A stretch of DNA of 16,459 nucleotides from SOKG01 sp964502665 (GTDB lineage Bacteria; Chloroflexota; Dehalococcoidia; SZUA-161): assembly GCA_964502665.1 (NCBI GenBank), contig CAZCXP010000047.1, positions 1 to 16,459 of the forward strand, written 5' to 3'. Below, in pieces: positions 5,557-13,477 of the stretch. A model generated the notes under the pieces. It was not told where the DNA came from and made no database searches. It saw only the letters and a program-made list of their open reading frames with translations. The translations under genes were made by a program, and so were the position numbers. How positions within the stretch are numbered: position 1 is the stretch's first letter; every line of letters starts with the position of its first letter.

Positions 5557-8500
5557 GTGAAACATTTCAGGAAGAGATGGGGTGAGCCTACGAAAGCAAT
5601 GGTGCAGTGGATATTGGCAGCGGTTATGGTGGTCGCGCTTCTTGCTGCGGCGATGCCAAGTGTGGTTATGTCTGAGCATATACCAGCACAGCCGGCGTCT
5701 CACACTGCAGAAGCCCGGCTGGGGCCTCCCACAGCAAACCTGGAGGTGGAAAACACCGTTCCCTTCGATCTGGTGGAGCAGATCGCGCTGAAGAAGGCAC
5801 AGGGGCTGTGGGGGCCAGGCGCACTTGGTGAGCCATTGCTCTGCGCTGACGATGACGGCGACATCGTCGCCTACATGTTTCCCTTCGCCACGGGTAAAGA
5901 GGTCTTTCCCACCTATGAGGAGATCTTGCAGGGCGTGAAGGAAGGCAGGCGGCTGGCAGAAGAGGGTCTGGAGGCCATGAGTGAAGCCGAAAGGTCGGCC
6001 ATCTACCAGATTGTTGAGCAGGAAATGCAAGACCTGGTAGAGACGGGCACAGACGCTGTAGCACTCCAGCAGATCACATCCCCTGAAGAAATGGAGGAGA
6101 TGTTAACTGCTTCGGCTGAGAAGCGCGCTAAGCGGTTGGGCCAGGAAAAGAGCTTCGGGGTCGGTGAATACGGGACGGTTGTTGTCTCCGCCAGATACGA
6201 CCGCTTTCCCATACCAGTGTGCTGGGGCTACCTCCCTCACTATTATACGATGGGAGACTTAGCGCTGGAGAAAGCCGGGGAGACTCTGGGAAGCTCAAAT
6301 GCCGTGCTCACCAGGAGCTATTTCCTGGGTCTGGGGCATGGACAATGGTTTGAATTTGCCTCTGGCGGTGGCACCGTCCTCATGCGCGCCCAGTCACTGG
6401 ACATAGAACCAGCAGACGAGGTGCTCGTTTATAGGGGGAATAAGGTGGTCCCGGATCCGGCGGTCCAGTCCGCGATGGATGAGGAATGGCAGCGGTTGGA
6501 GGCCGAGGCCTTTGCCGCTGGCGATTGGGCGTCGTCTATGCACGCGGTGGACAATTCCATCCTGATCCCCACCGATGTACAGTGGTGTCGGGGGTGCACG
6601 CCTACTTCAGCATCCATGGTCTTAGGCTATTACGATAACTATGATTACGGTATGTCCGTCGCGGGGTTCGGAAGGCTGATAGACCACTGGCTGGAGCTCA
6701 CCATGTACTCCGACGGCACGGGTTCCCTCAGGAATGTCCCCAACATACTGGAAGAACTGCGGATCGATATGAAGACTGATGTGGGCGGGGGAACCAAGGC
6801 CTCTAACATCGGCCCGGGTATGATGCGCGTGACCAACATCAGAAGCGGTTACTCCTTCAGCACCAGTCAGACCCGGGGAGATTCAGATAACGACTGGGCC
6901 TGGGGCAAGATCGTAAGCGAGATCAATGACAATCGTCCCTTTGTATGGAGCGTGGCTTCCGGCGATGTAGCTCACTCCCTCTGCGCCTGGGGATGGACCG
7001 ATGACAAGTACGTCATCTGTTATGACACCTGGGGCCCAGTGGATGCAAGTCTCTGGTACTACAACAAATACGATAACGGGCCAACTGCTGACGCCGTCCT
7101 TGTTGACACGGCAGTACCCGGTGGCGCGGATGGTGATCAGAACCTGGTCATACTGCAACCCGATGGCGGTGAGACCCTCACTAGCTGCGGAACCTACCCC
7201 ATACAGTGGCATCAGTCAGGCACGCAGATGGCGAAGGTCGACCTATTCTATTCAACAAATGGGGGATTACATTGGAATGATTTTGCCATCGGGGTGCCTT
7301 CAAGCGAAGGCGTTAACACATATGATTGGTCGGTGCCCAATGAGCCCGGCGACAGGGTAAGAGTGGTGCTCCGCGGTTGGACCGCCGACGATTACTGCGT
7401 CGCCTTCGATGGGAGCTACCAAAACCTCACCATCACAGATAGCTGCGACCTCACCATTGCCGTGGATGGCAGCGGAACCACCATCCCATCACCGGGCACT
7501 CACACCTATGGCTGCTGCACCGACGTCAACGTCAAAGCCATCGAGACTAACGCCTGCTGGGAGTTCAGCCACTGGAGTGGCGCTGCCGTCGGCACCTCTC
7601 CCACGGTCACCATCCCTATGGACGGCCACCAGCACCAGAGTGTCACCGCCCACTTCACCAAGAAGAAATTTGACCTCATCACTAATGTATCTGGCACCGG
7701 AACCACCAGCCCATCCCCGGGCACTCACACCTATGACTGCGGCACTGACGTCGCCGTTACTGCCATCGAGACTGACCCCTGCTGGGAATTCAACCACTGG
7801 GGTGCCAATGCGGGATTTGCCCCGGATCAGGTGCAGGAAGGGACAAATTATGGCTTTATGTTTGATGACGACGTCATTCTATGGCAGGAGTTCAAACCCA
7901 CCCTCACCTCGCTGACAAGGCTCCATCTCTACATTGCGAGGAATGGCAGTCCAGGAAACCTGCGCACCGCGGTCAAAGATGGAGATGGCGATGTACTCTG
8001 GGAGACTACCGTTTCCCAGCCTAACGTTGTGTCCGGGTGGAACTCGATCCAGGTTCATCCCGCGGTCACGCTGGTAGCGGAGAGCTCTTACTACATCTAT
8101 GTCTGGAGTGATCGTGATTCTCCGAGCCCCGACAACCGCTATGGTTGGATGGGTCAGACAGACTCGCCCTACCGTCGCGGCATAAGCTCTGTTGAAAAGA
8201 TTATGCCTAAATTTGATTTTGCATTTGCGACGGAGGGCTGGCGTACCGATAACCCCATCTCCATCCACATGGACGACGACAAGAGTGCCACCGCACAATT
8301 CAGGCTCATTTCTCAACCGGACCTGGACATAACGGAGAAGCTCGAGGAATGGGAAAGCCTTGCCCACAAGACCTATGCCGTCACCTATACAGTGAAGAAC
8401 ATCGGGGGCGCCAAGGCTGGTGCCAGCAAGACCTGCATCGAAATCGATGGTGAGCTCAAAGTGACGGACCCTGTTCCCGAACTGGATCCAGGCGCTACCT

Positions 8501-8850
8501 ACACCAATACAGTCGGGCCCTTCGCCATGACGGGATGTGATGGCGATAAAATCGAGGCCTGTGCTGACTGCGACGATGAGGTTACCGAATGCGACGAAGA
8601 AAACAACTGCCTGGAGAATGACTTTGAGAATCCGTGCACCTGCGGCGACGTGGATTGCGACGGGGAAATAACCATGAACGATGGCAGGCAGATATTCATG
8701 TACCTGATCTACGGGGAAGAAAAGTATCCCATCTGTGATTTCTGGGCAGCGGACTGCGACGGCATCAAGGGAATAACAATGAACGATGGCCGACAGATAT
8801 TCATGCACCTCATCTATGGGCCGGTAACGTATCCGCTGCAGTGCAGATAA
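5557..8850 (+). CDS. Large secreted C39-like peptidase domain protein with C-terminal dockerin
   Basis: The 1097-residue product begins at GTG 5557 after AAGAGGGGGGG; a GTG at 5485 is an alternative. Its signal peptide covers about residues 1-43. Residues about 330-500 form a C39-like papain-fold domain with Gln342, Cys347 (in RGCTPTSASMVLGYYD), His473 (in AHSLCAWGW) and Asp490 (in YDTWG), so a catalytic set is present. Then follow an Ig-like domain of Kre9/KNH type (about 529-628), a bacterial InlB-like repeat (about 629-705), and a second such repeat split by a jelly-roll-like insert (about 749-898). A CARDB domain (about 919-1020) and a dockerin (about 1029-1097) complete it. The dockerin has paired GDVDCDG and DCDGIKGITMND loops and is close to that of the protein encoded at 1067-1489. 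There is no sorting signal, so retention at the surface would depend on cohesin binding. The substrate is unknown; the domain could also be a non-proteolytic papain-like fold. Confidence 0.88.
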   Translation: MKHFRKRWGEPTKAMVQWILAAVMVVALLAAAMPSVVMSEHIPAQPASHTAEARLGPPTANLEVENTVPFDLVEQIALKKAQGLWGPGALGEPLLCADDDGDIVAYMFPFATGKEVFPTYEEILQGVKEGRRLAEEGLEAMSEAERSAIYQIVEQEMQDLVETGTDAVALQQITSPEEMEEMLTASAEKRAKRLGQEKSFGVGEYGTVVVSARYDRFPIPVCWGYLPHYYTMGDLALEKAGETLGSSNAVLTRSYFLGLGHGQWFEFASGGGTVLMRAQSLDIEPADEVLVYRGNKVVPDPAVQSAMDEEWQRLEAEAFAAGDWASSMHAVDNSILIPTDVQWCRGCTPTSASMVLGYYDNYDYGMSVAGFGRLIDHWLELTMYSDGTGSLRNVPNILEELRIDMKTDVGGGTKASNIGPGMMRVTNIRSGYSFSTSQTRGDSDNDWAWGKIVSEINDNRPFVWSVASGDVAHSLCAWGWTDDKYVICYDTWGPVDASLWYYNKYDNGPTADAVLVDTAVPGGADGDQNLVILQPDGGETLTSCGTYPIQWHQSGTQMAKVDLFYSTNGGLHWNDFAIGVPSSEGVNTYDWSVPNEPGDRVRVVLRGWTADDYCVAFDGSYQNLTITDSCDLTIAVDGSGTTIPSPGTHTYGCCTDVNVKAIETNACWEFSHWSGAAVGTSPTVTIPMDGHQHQSVTAHFTKKKFDLITNVSGTGTTSPSPGTHTYDCGTDVAVTAIETDPCWEFNHWGANAGFAPDQVQEGTNYGFMFDDDVILWQEFKPTLTSLTRLHLYIARNGSPGNLRTAVKDGDGDVLWETTVSQPNVVSGWNSIQVHPAVTLVAESSYYIYVWSDRDSPSPDNRYGWMGQTDSPYRRGISSVEKIMPKFDFAFATEGWRTDNPISIHMDDDKSATAQFRLISQPDLDITEKLEEWESLAHKTYAVTYTVKNIGGAKAGASKTCIEIDGELKVTDPVPELDPGATYTNTVGPFAMTGCDGDKIEACADCDDEVTECDEENNCLENDFENPCTCGDVDCDGEITMNDGRQIFMYLIYGEEKYPICDFWAADCDGIKGITMNDGRQIFMHLIYGPVTYPLQCR

Positions 8851-8870
8851 GAACCGGGCTTGTCGGTCCT

Positions 8871-8932
8871 GGTATGCGATGTCAAACAAGGGAGGTGAGC
8901 GCTCTTAGCTCAGATAAGTTAAGGTAAAACGA
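8871..8932 (+). repeat. Copy of the anchor gene leader
   Basis: This matches 3931-3994 block by block, including the AAGGGAGGTGAGCG and AAGGTAAA..CGAGGCAG parts. It lies 20 bases after the peptidase-dockerin stop codon. The true ribosome binding site and start of the original gene are not retained after it. Confidence 0.7.
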
Positions 8933-8955
8933 GGCAGAGAGACGGGGCAGCAGGT

Positions 8956-9279
8956 GTGCTGCTGTTGGCCCTAGGGCTCACGCCGGCTCTCGCACAGCAG
9001 GCGGCGAAGATCTCCGCCCGTAAGATGGGAGCGGACCATCAAGAGGGGATAAACAGCTATGCGGAAGATGGCCTCGATGCTATAGCTTGCGATAAGTGCG
9101 GGTTCCACATTGTTCCCCAAGCCTTCACGCTCATCTTACTCTCGACCGGCCTGGTGGGGCTGCGCGGCTACTATGGCCTGAGGCGCAAGCGCTCCAGCAC
9201 AAAGGGACAACCGACTGCGCTCCAGACATATAACCGAGCTAACCGAGGAAGACGGCGACTTCTCGCCACGTTCCTCTAG
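8956..9279 (+). pseudogene. Decayed partial copy of the cohesin-like PEP-CTERM protein
   Basis: The frame from a GTG at 8956 reads a signal-peptide-like LLLALGLTPALAQQ. It then passes into SARKMGADHQEGI and EDGLDAIACDKCGFHIV, which align with the end of the Ig-like domain of the protein encoded at 4048-5139. The sorting tail LTLILLSTGLVGL/GYYGLRRKRSST is nearly the same, but the key VPE is VPQ. The original stop codon is lost, and translation runs into the former terminator region. There is no ribosome binding site or ATG in the frame, whose upstream stop is at 8920. The cohesin-like domain and most of the Ig-like domain are deleted. This is a duplicated transcription unit that lost its middle. 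It could still be expressed as a short membrane peptide, but I consider it dead. Confidence 0.75.
9243..9276 (+). terminator. Degenerate copy of the anchor gene terminator
   Basis: GAGGAAGACGGCGA, then CTCGCC and TTCCTC, follow the pattern of the perfect hairpin at 5182-5211, with mismatches in the second arm. It marks the right end of the duplicated unit and lies within the extended frame of the pseudogene. It may still insulate the exosortase operon. Confidence 0.5.
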
Positions 9280-9291
9280 CCTCATCGAACC

Positions 9292-9321
9292 TTGACTTGC
9301 GCCGCTTCTCTAGGTTAATAT
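9292..9321 (+). promoter_or_regulatory. Promoter of the exosortase operon
   Basis: TTGACT (9292-9297) and TAATAT (9316-9321) are separated by 18 bp; TTAATA at 9315 gives 17. The first start codon lies 29 bases further on. This is the only good promoter seen ahead of the operon of five tightly packed genes. Confidence 0.6.
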
Positions 9322-9350
9322 TGTTAGGTTCACTAGCTGTGGTGACGTAG

Positions 9351-10160
9351 ATGGATTTCTTCAAGCGCTATTCGATAGTTATCGGGGGACTGGCCCTAAT
9401 CTTGGTCATCGTGGTGCTGGTTTCGGTCCCCAGTGATGTCCTCTCTCAGCAGGCTACTTTCATCGGCACCGAATTAGAGCACTCCACTGAAAGGGAAACA
9501 CGGGTGCTAACGAAGATGGACCTCGGGGACGCTGAGCACATGAAGGCTTTCCCAAAGCAATTCGGAAACTGGCTCGGCCTTGATTACGCGCCATCAGCAG
9601 CAGCAGAAACCCTGGGAGCAGACGTTATACTCCTTCGCACGTATCTCAACACCGCTCGCTATCAGCCGATACATCTTGCAGTCGTGCAAGCCGACGAACC
9701 TTCAAGCTTCCATCCCCCACCGATCTGCTACCGGGCAGGGGGCTGGGAAATAGAGGAGGAGGGGGTGGAGGAAGTGCTGGTGTCGGATGTGACCTGGGCC
9801 GGTTCGCCAGAGCCAATTTCAATAGCCGCGAAGAGGCTGGTCGCGTCCAAGGGATCAGACGCGGAGGTGGAGGAGCGCGAGGTTGTGCTCTACTACTACG
9901 TGAAAGGAAGTCTGTTTGAAGATACGGTTACCATGGTCCAGGTATCTGCATCAGCACCTGTTGATGGCCCCTATGACGAGGCGCTTGAGGCAGTGAGGGG
10001 CTTCGTGGGGGAGACGATACCCTATTTGTTCCAGCCCGATGAAGATAAGGGGGAGATGCTGGCTGTTTACCTAGCCGGGTCGTGGGGCGGTATAGCTCTT
10101 ATGGCAATCTTGCTCTTGATCCCCGTGGGCATCATGATCTACCCGAGGACCAGGCGCTGA
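9351..10160 (+). CDS. Exosortase-associated EpsI-like protein, first copy
   Basis: The 269-residue product has an N-terminal transmembrane segment (about residues 8-26), an extracytoplasmic EpsI-like (DUF3485-type) domain, and a second transmembrane segment near the C-terminus (GIALMAILLLIPVGIMIY) followed by RTRR. The EpsI signature is visible as FGNWLGLDY, then LGADVILLRTY, then SSFHPPPICYRAGGWEI with His121 and Cys126. Proteins of this family occur beside or fused to exosortases and are thought to assist the sorting or polysaccharide export system. The exact reaction is not established. It starts the exosortase operon, and the next gene is a paralogue with the same layout. The start ATG has only a weak GGTGA upstream. 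Confidence 0.82.
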   Translation: MDFFKRYSIVIGGLALILVIVVLVSVPSDVLSQQATFIGTELEHSTERETRVLTKMDLGDAEHMKAFPKQFGNWLGLDYAPSAAAETLGADVILLRTYLNTARYQPIHLAVVQADEPSSFHPPPICYRAGGWEIEEEGVEEVLVSDVTWAGSPEPISIAAKRLVASKGSDAEVEEREVVLYYYVKGSLFEDTVTMVQVSASAPVDGPYDEALEAVRGFVGETIPYLFQPDEDKGEMLAVYLAGSWGGIALMAILLLIPVGIMIYPRTRR

Positions 10161-10226
10161 GGGTGCAAGACCTTCGGGAGAGAAGAGAGGACGGCTAAGC
10201 GACAGTGAGATTGACAACACAGTGAC

Positions 10227-11090
10227 ATGGGTTTCTTTAGGCGATACTCTACGGTCCTGGGGTTCCTTGCGCTGATTCTGGTTGTGGTGCTTCTGCTGTC
10301 AACCCCGAACCTTGCGTTCTCCCCCGGGGTTAGCTTCATAGATAGTGAGTTGCATCGCTCCACGGGGGACGAGGCATATGTGAGAACAAAGCTTGATTTC
10401 GGAAGCGCCGAACACCTGGATGCATTCCCCAGGGAAATTGGCGAGTGGGAGGGGTATGATTACGATACCGCAGGAGTCAAACAACAGCTGGGAGCGGACG
10501 TAGCTCTGCTTCGGGGATATGGGCGCCCCGGCCTTTATCAGCCGATCTTTTTCCTCATCATGCAGGCCAAGACCGAATCCAGCTTCCACCCCCCGGCTAT
10601 ATGTCGCCTGGCTCAGGGCTATAAGATCCAGGAGCAGGGAAAAGAGCAGGTGGTGGTTACCGACTCAAGCTGGGTGGAGCCGTCATCGTCGAGCATGTCG
10701 ATACCGGTGGAGTTGATGGTGTCTTCGAAGGAATCCGGAGGAAAGGTCACCGAGCGTAGGGTTGCCCTCTATTGCTACATGAAGGGCAATCAATTCACCT
10801 CGGACGCGGTCACCATGATCCAAGTCGAAGCCCTGGCGCCGGTTGAAGGCCCCTATGACGGGATACTCGGTGTAGAGAAGGAGTTTCTTGCCACCGCCTT
10901 TCCCTTTATGTTCGAGCCTGGCGAGGGCGAGGAGCAGAAGCCTCTGGCGGCTCAGCTCGCGGGATTTGGCATTGGCGGGTATTTTGCAATCGTTTTCCTC
11001 CTCTCTATGCCCCTGGCAATCATTGTCTATCCTAGGATCAGACGGAGGTCTGGCAACGATAAGCACATCAGTACAGCTAATGAAGCGTAG
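10227..11090 (+). CDS. Exosortase-associated EpsI-like protein, second copy
   Basis: The 287-residue product is a tandem paralogue of the preceding one. It has an N-terminal segment FLALILVVVLLLSTP, an EpsI-like domain (IGEWEGYDYD, LGADVALLRGYG, SSFHPPAICRLAQGYKI) and a C-terminal membrane segment followed by RIRRRSG. His121 and Cys126 fall at the same residue numbers as in the first copy, so the two have stayed aligned. The second copy replaces GGW with QGY after the Cys and carries a longer tail. Its last 11 bases overlap the start of the exosortase gene, which implies translational coupling. The start has no clear ribosome binding site. The pair may work as a heterodimer or serve different substrates. 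Confidence 0.82.
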   Translation: MGFFRRYSTVLGFLALILVVVLLLSTPNLAFSPGVSFIDSELHRSTGDEAYVRTKLDFGSAEHLDAFPREIGEWEGYDYDTAGVKQQLGADVALLRGYGRPGLYQPIFFLIMQAKTESSFHPPAICRLAQGYKIQEQGKEQVVVTDSSWVEPSSSSMSIPVELMVSSKESGGKVTERRVALYCYMKGNQFTSDAVTMIQVEALAPVEGPYDGILGVEKEFLATAFPFMFEPGEGEEQKPLAAQLAGFGIGGYFAIVFLLSMPLAIIVYPRIRRRSGNDKHISTANEA

Positions 11091-11907
11091 AACGATCCTA
11101 ATTGCCTTGGTCGGCATCGCCGTCATCGCCCTTGTGTATTGGCCCACATTTCGTTGGTTGGTTCAGTCCTGGCTCTCCAATCCCTACTACAGCCACGGTT
11201 TCCTAGTGCCACTGATCTCAGGCTTCATTGTGTGGACGAAACGGAGCGAACTCAAAGCGAGTGAACCATCCATTATCGGGGCCTTCGTCATGACTCTGGG
11301 GGCGTTTGTCTACATACTGGGTTTTGTCTGGGCTATGCGGTTTCTCCCAGCCTTCTCCCTGCTGATTGTGCTTGGCGGCCTGTCGCTTCTCTTCTTCGGC
11401 ACCAGGGCCACGCGGGCAATCATATTCCCTTTATCATTTCTCATCTTCATGATTCCCCTGCCGTTCATACAGGAATTGGGCTTTTCACTGCAGACGATCT
11501 CGGTTCATTCCTCCGCCTGGCTTGTCCGAGTGTTCGGGCTTCCCGTTACCACCGTCGGCCCCGAGATCCATCTCGGCGATATCGTCTTTACAATCGGCCT
11601 GCCCTGCAGCGGCATCAACACGCTTATCGCCCTGCTTGCCCTTGCGGCGGTCTACGGCTATTTGCTCTTGGGCCCTGTTTACAAGAGGGCGATTCTCTTC
11701 ATCATCGCCTTCCCCCTGGCTATCGGGGCAAATACCCTGAGGATCGCTTCCCTGATCTTGATTGCCAAGTACCACGGCGTCGAGGCTGTCTCAGGCTTCT
11801 ACCACGACATCTCCAGCCCGCTATTCTTCGTGATAGCCTTCCTGTTCCTCATCTTGCTGGGAAGAATTCTAGGCTGTAGACTTAGAGTGCCCGCTTCGAG
11901 GAGATAG
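11080..11907 (+). CDS. Exosortase/archaeosortase family transpeptidase-like membrane enzyme
   Basis: The 275-residue polytopic membrane protein has the exosortase active-site set: Cys176 in GLPCSGINTL, Arg221 in ANTLRIA and His242 in FYHDISSPLFF. The N-terminal region has the family phrase YYSHGFLVPLISGFIVW, and about eight hydrophobic helices follow. Exosortases recognise PEP-CTERM-type tails, cleave near the motif and are believed to transfer the protein to a surface carrier. A target with such a tail is encoded at 4048-5139. The start ATG at 11080 overlaps the previous gene by 11 bases. A longer frame exists upstream but reads through the EpsI-like gene in another frame and lacks a membrane start. 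The next gene begins 2 bases after the stop. I give no subtype symbol because the Chloroflexota form is not one I can name with certainty. Confidence 0.93.
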   Translation: MKRRTILIALVGIAVIALVYWPTFRWLVQSWLSNPYYSHGFLVPLISGFIVWTKRSELKASEPSIIGAFVMTLGAFVYILGFVWAMRFLPAFSLLIVLGGLSLLFFGTRATRAIIFPLSFLIFMIPLPFIQELGFSLQTISVHSSAWLVRVFGLPVTTVGPEIHLGDIVFTIGLPCSGINTLIALLALAAVYGYLLLGPVYKRAILFIIAFPLAIGANTLRIASLILIAKYHGVEAVSGFYHDISSPLFFVIAFLFLILLGRILGCRLRVPASRR

Positions 11908-11909
11908 CG

Positions 11910-12731
11910 ATGGATTTGCTCATCATCATGGTGGTCAGCCTAATATTAGTGCCGGTGGCGGAGTTCACCGCAGGCCCGTTGAGGATCATCTTGGGGGCTG
12001 TTTTCCTGCTATTCTTACCAGGCTATACCCTGATGGCAGCGCTGTTTCCACAAAGATACAGCCTCCAAGGCGTTGAGCGGGTAGCTCTCAGCTTCGCATT
12101 GAGTATCGCTGTTGTACCGTTAATAGGGCTTATCCTCAACTATACCCCCTGGGGCATCAGGCTTGAGCCCATCTTTGTAGCCATTTTTGCACTTATGGCC
12201 ATAGCTTCAGCGGTTGCTTTGTTGAGACGAAGTGGTCTGACTAGGAGCGAGAGATTCGAGCCCCGCATCCATATCAGAATGCCGTCATGGGGGGTCACGA
12301 GCAGACTGGATAGGGGGCTTTCCATTGTCTTGGTGATCGCGATAATGGGGGCCATAGCAGCCCTGGTCTACGCGGTGACCGCCCCAAGAGCAGAGGAGCG
12401 TTTTACCGATTTCTATATCCTGGGCTCGGAAGGGATGTTGCAAGACTACCCCCGGGCGCTCACGCTCGGTGAGCAGACGGAGGTAATCCTGGGCATCATA
12501 AACCATGAGCACCAGCGTTCTAACTACAAAATCCAGATAGTATTCGATGGTCAGATAACTCAGGAGGTGGAACCAATCGCCCTCGATAAGGAAGAGGAGT
12601 GGAAGCAGACCATCACCTTAACTCCTACCAAGGCAGCTGATGACCAGAAGGTCGAGTTCTTGCTCTACAAAGGAAACGCAACTGAGCCTTATTTGACCCT
12701 CCATCTCTGGCTTGATGTGAAAAAGAAGTAA
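11910..12731 (+). CDS. DUF1616-family membrane protein
   Basis: The 273-residue product has four N-terminal hydrophobic helices (about residues 3-110, including GAVFLLFLPGYTLMAALFP), a basic cytoplasmic loop, another helix (about 136-157) and an extracytoplasmic C-terminal domain. The phrase FLPGYTLMAALFP with ERVALSFALSIAVVPLIGL is the hallmark of DUF1616. The C-terminal part (FTDFYILGSEG to VKKK) looks like a beta-sandwich. The function is unknown. Its position directly after the exosortase, with a GAGGAGAT ribosome binding site and a 2-base gap, suggests a role in surface-protein or glycan handling. Its stop codon shares a base with the start of the next gene (TAATG). Confidence 0.8.
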   Translation: MDLLIIMVVSLILVPVAEFTAGPLRIILGAVFLLFLPGYTLMAALFPQRYSLQGVERVALSFALSIAVVPLIGLILNYTPWGIRLEPIFVAIFALMAIASAVALLRRSGLTRSERFEPRIHIRMPSWGVTSRLDRGLSIVLVIAIMGAIAALVYAVTAPRAEERFTDFYILGSEGMLQDYPRALTLGEQTEVILGIINHEHQRSNYKIQIVFDGQITQEVEPIALDKEEEWKQTITLTPTKAADDQKVEFLLYKGNATEPYLTLHLWLDVKKK

Positions 12732-13477
12732 TGAGAACAACCCTCGTTTATTTGGCCTATCTGGACGCTATCGCTGCTGCGGAGTTGATTACAGCTTCAG
12801 TAACGCAGTTAGGTGGAGTCATATTCCATTTGGTCATCCTCTTCGTTCTCATCGTTAACAGCGCATTGGTTGGCAAGCACCCCTCCCATAAACTGTTCCT
12901 TGCGCTGGCTCTAGTCCCCCTTATCAGGATACTGACCCTGTCAATGCCGCTGGCTGAATTCTCGCAGATATACTGGTACCTCATTATTTCTGTTCCTCTC
13001 CTCGCTGGCATCTTTGCAGTTATTGTGACCCTAGATCTTCATCCCAGAGAGGTCGGACTCACAGCGGGCGCGCTACCTACCCAAGGTCTAGTAGCATTGG
13101 CTGGGATCGCCTTCGGACTGGTGGAATACTTGATTCTAAAGCCAGACCCGCTGATCGCGGCGCTGAGATGGCAGGACGTTATTGTCCCGGCTCTTATCCT
13201 TGTGGTAGCCACCGGCTTCGTGGAAGAGCTAGCCTTTCGGGGGGTGATGCAGCGGTCAGCACAAGTACTGGGTTCCTGGGGGTGGATTTGTATAGCAGTT
13301 GTGTTCTCACTGCTTCAAATAGGACACCTGTCTGCACTGCATTGGTTGTTCGTTTTGCTTGTCGCGCTTTTCTTCGGCTGGATAGTGAAAAGGACAGGCT
13401 CCATCTTGGGTGTGAGCCTGTCCCACGGCTTGATCAATGTTTGCTTGTTTCTGATATTTCCTTTCGTTATCAGCTAA
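12731..13477 (+). CDS. CPBP-family intramembrane glutamic protease
   Basis: The 248-residue product has about eight membrane helices and the three family motifs: EELAFRG (EExxxR), a following helix with FSLLQIGH, and LSHGLIN (HxxxN). CPBP (Abi/CaaX) enzymes cleave substrates inside or next to the membrane. Some exosortases occur fused to such a protease (the exosortase E type), and myxosortases that process MYXO-CTERM tails belong to this family. Its place in the exosortase operon, starting on the stop codon of the previous gene, therefore suggests a part in processing C-terminal sorting tails or EpsI-like proteins. This is inference. It has a non-motif N-terminal half of about 120 residues with hydrophobic helices. 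The gene meets a small minus-strand gene tail to tail, and the stop codons overlap. Confidence 0.88.
   Translation: MRTTLVYLAYLDAIAAAELITASVTQLGGVIFHLVILFVLIVNSALVGKHPSHKLFLALALVPLIRILTLSMPLAEFSQIYWYLIISVPLLAGIFAVIVTLDLHPREVGLTAGALPTQGLVALAGIAFGLVEYLILKPDPLIAALRWQDVIVPALILVVATGFVEELAFRGVMQRSAQVLGSWGWICIAVVFSLLQIGHLSALHWLFVLLVALFFGWIVKRTGSILGVSLSHGLINVCLFLIFPFVIS

Noticed and set aside
7879..8889. A 336-codon open frame on the minus strand
   Set aside because: It is antisense to the CARDB, dockerin and insert region of the peptidase-dockerin gene, shows no domain and has no ribosome binding site. The + strand product has clear domains throughout.
10888..11079. An upstream extension of the exosortase frame
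   Set aside because: The extra 64 residues lie inside the EpsI-like gene in another frame and look like random Ser/Arg/Leu sequence. The ATG at 11080 gives a normal exosortase start.
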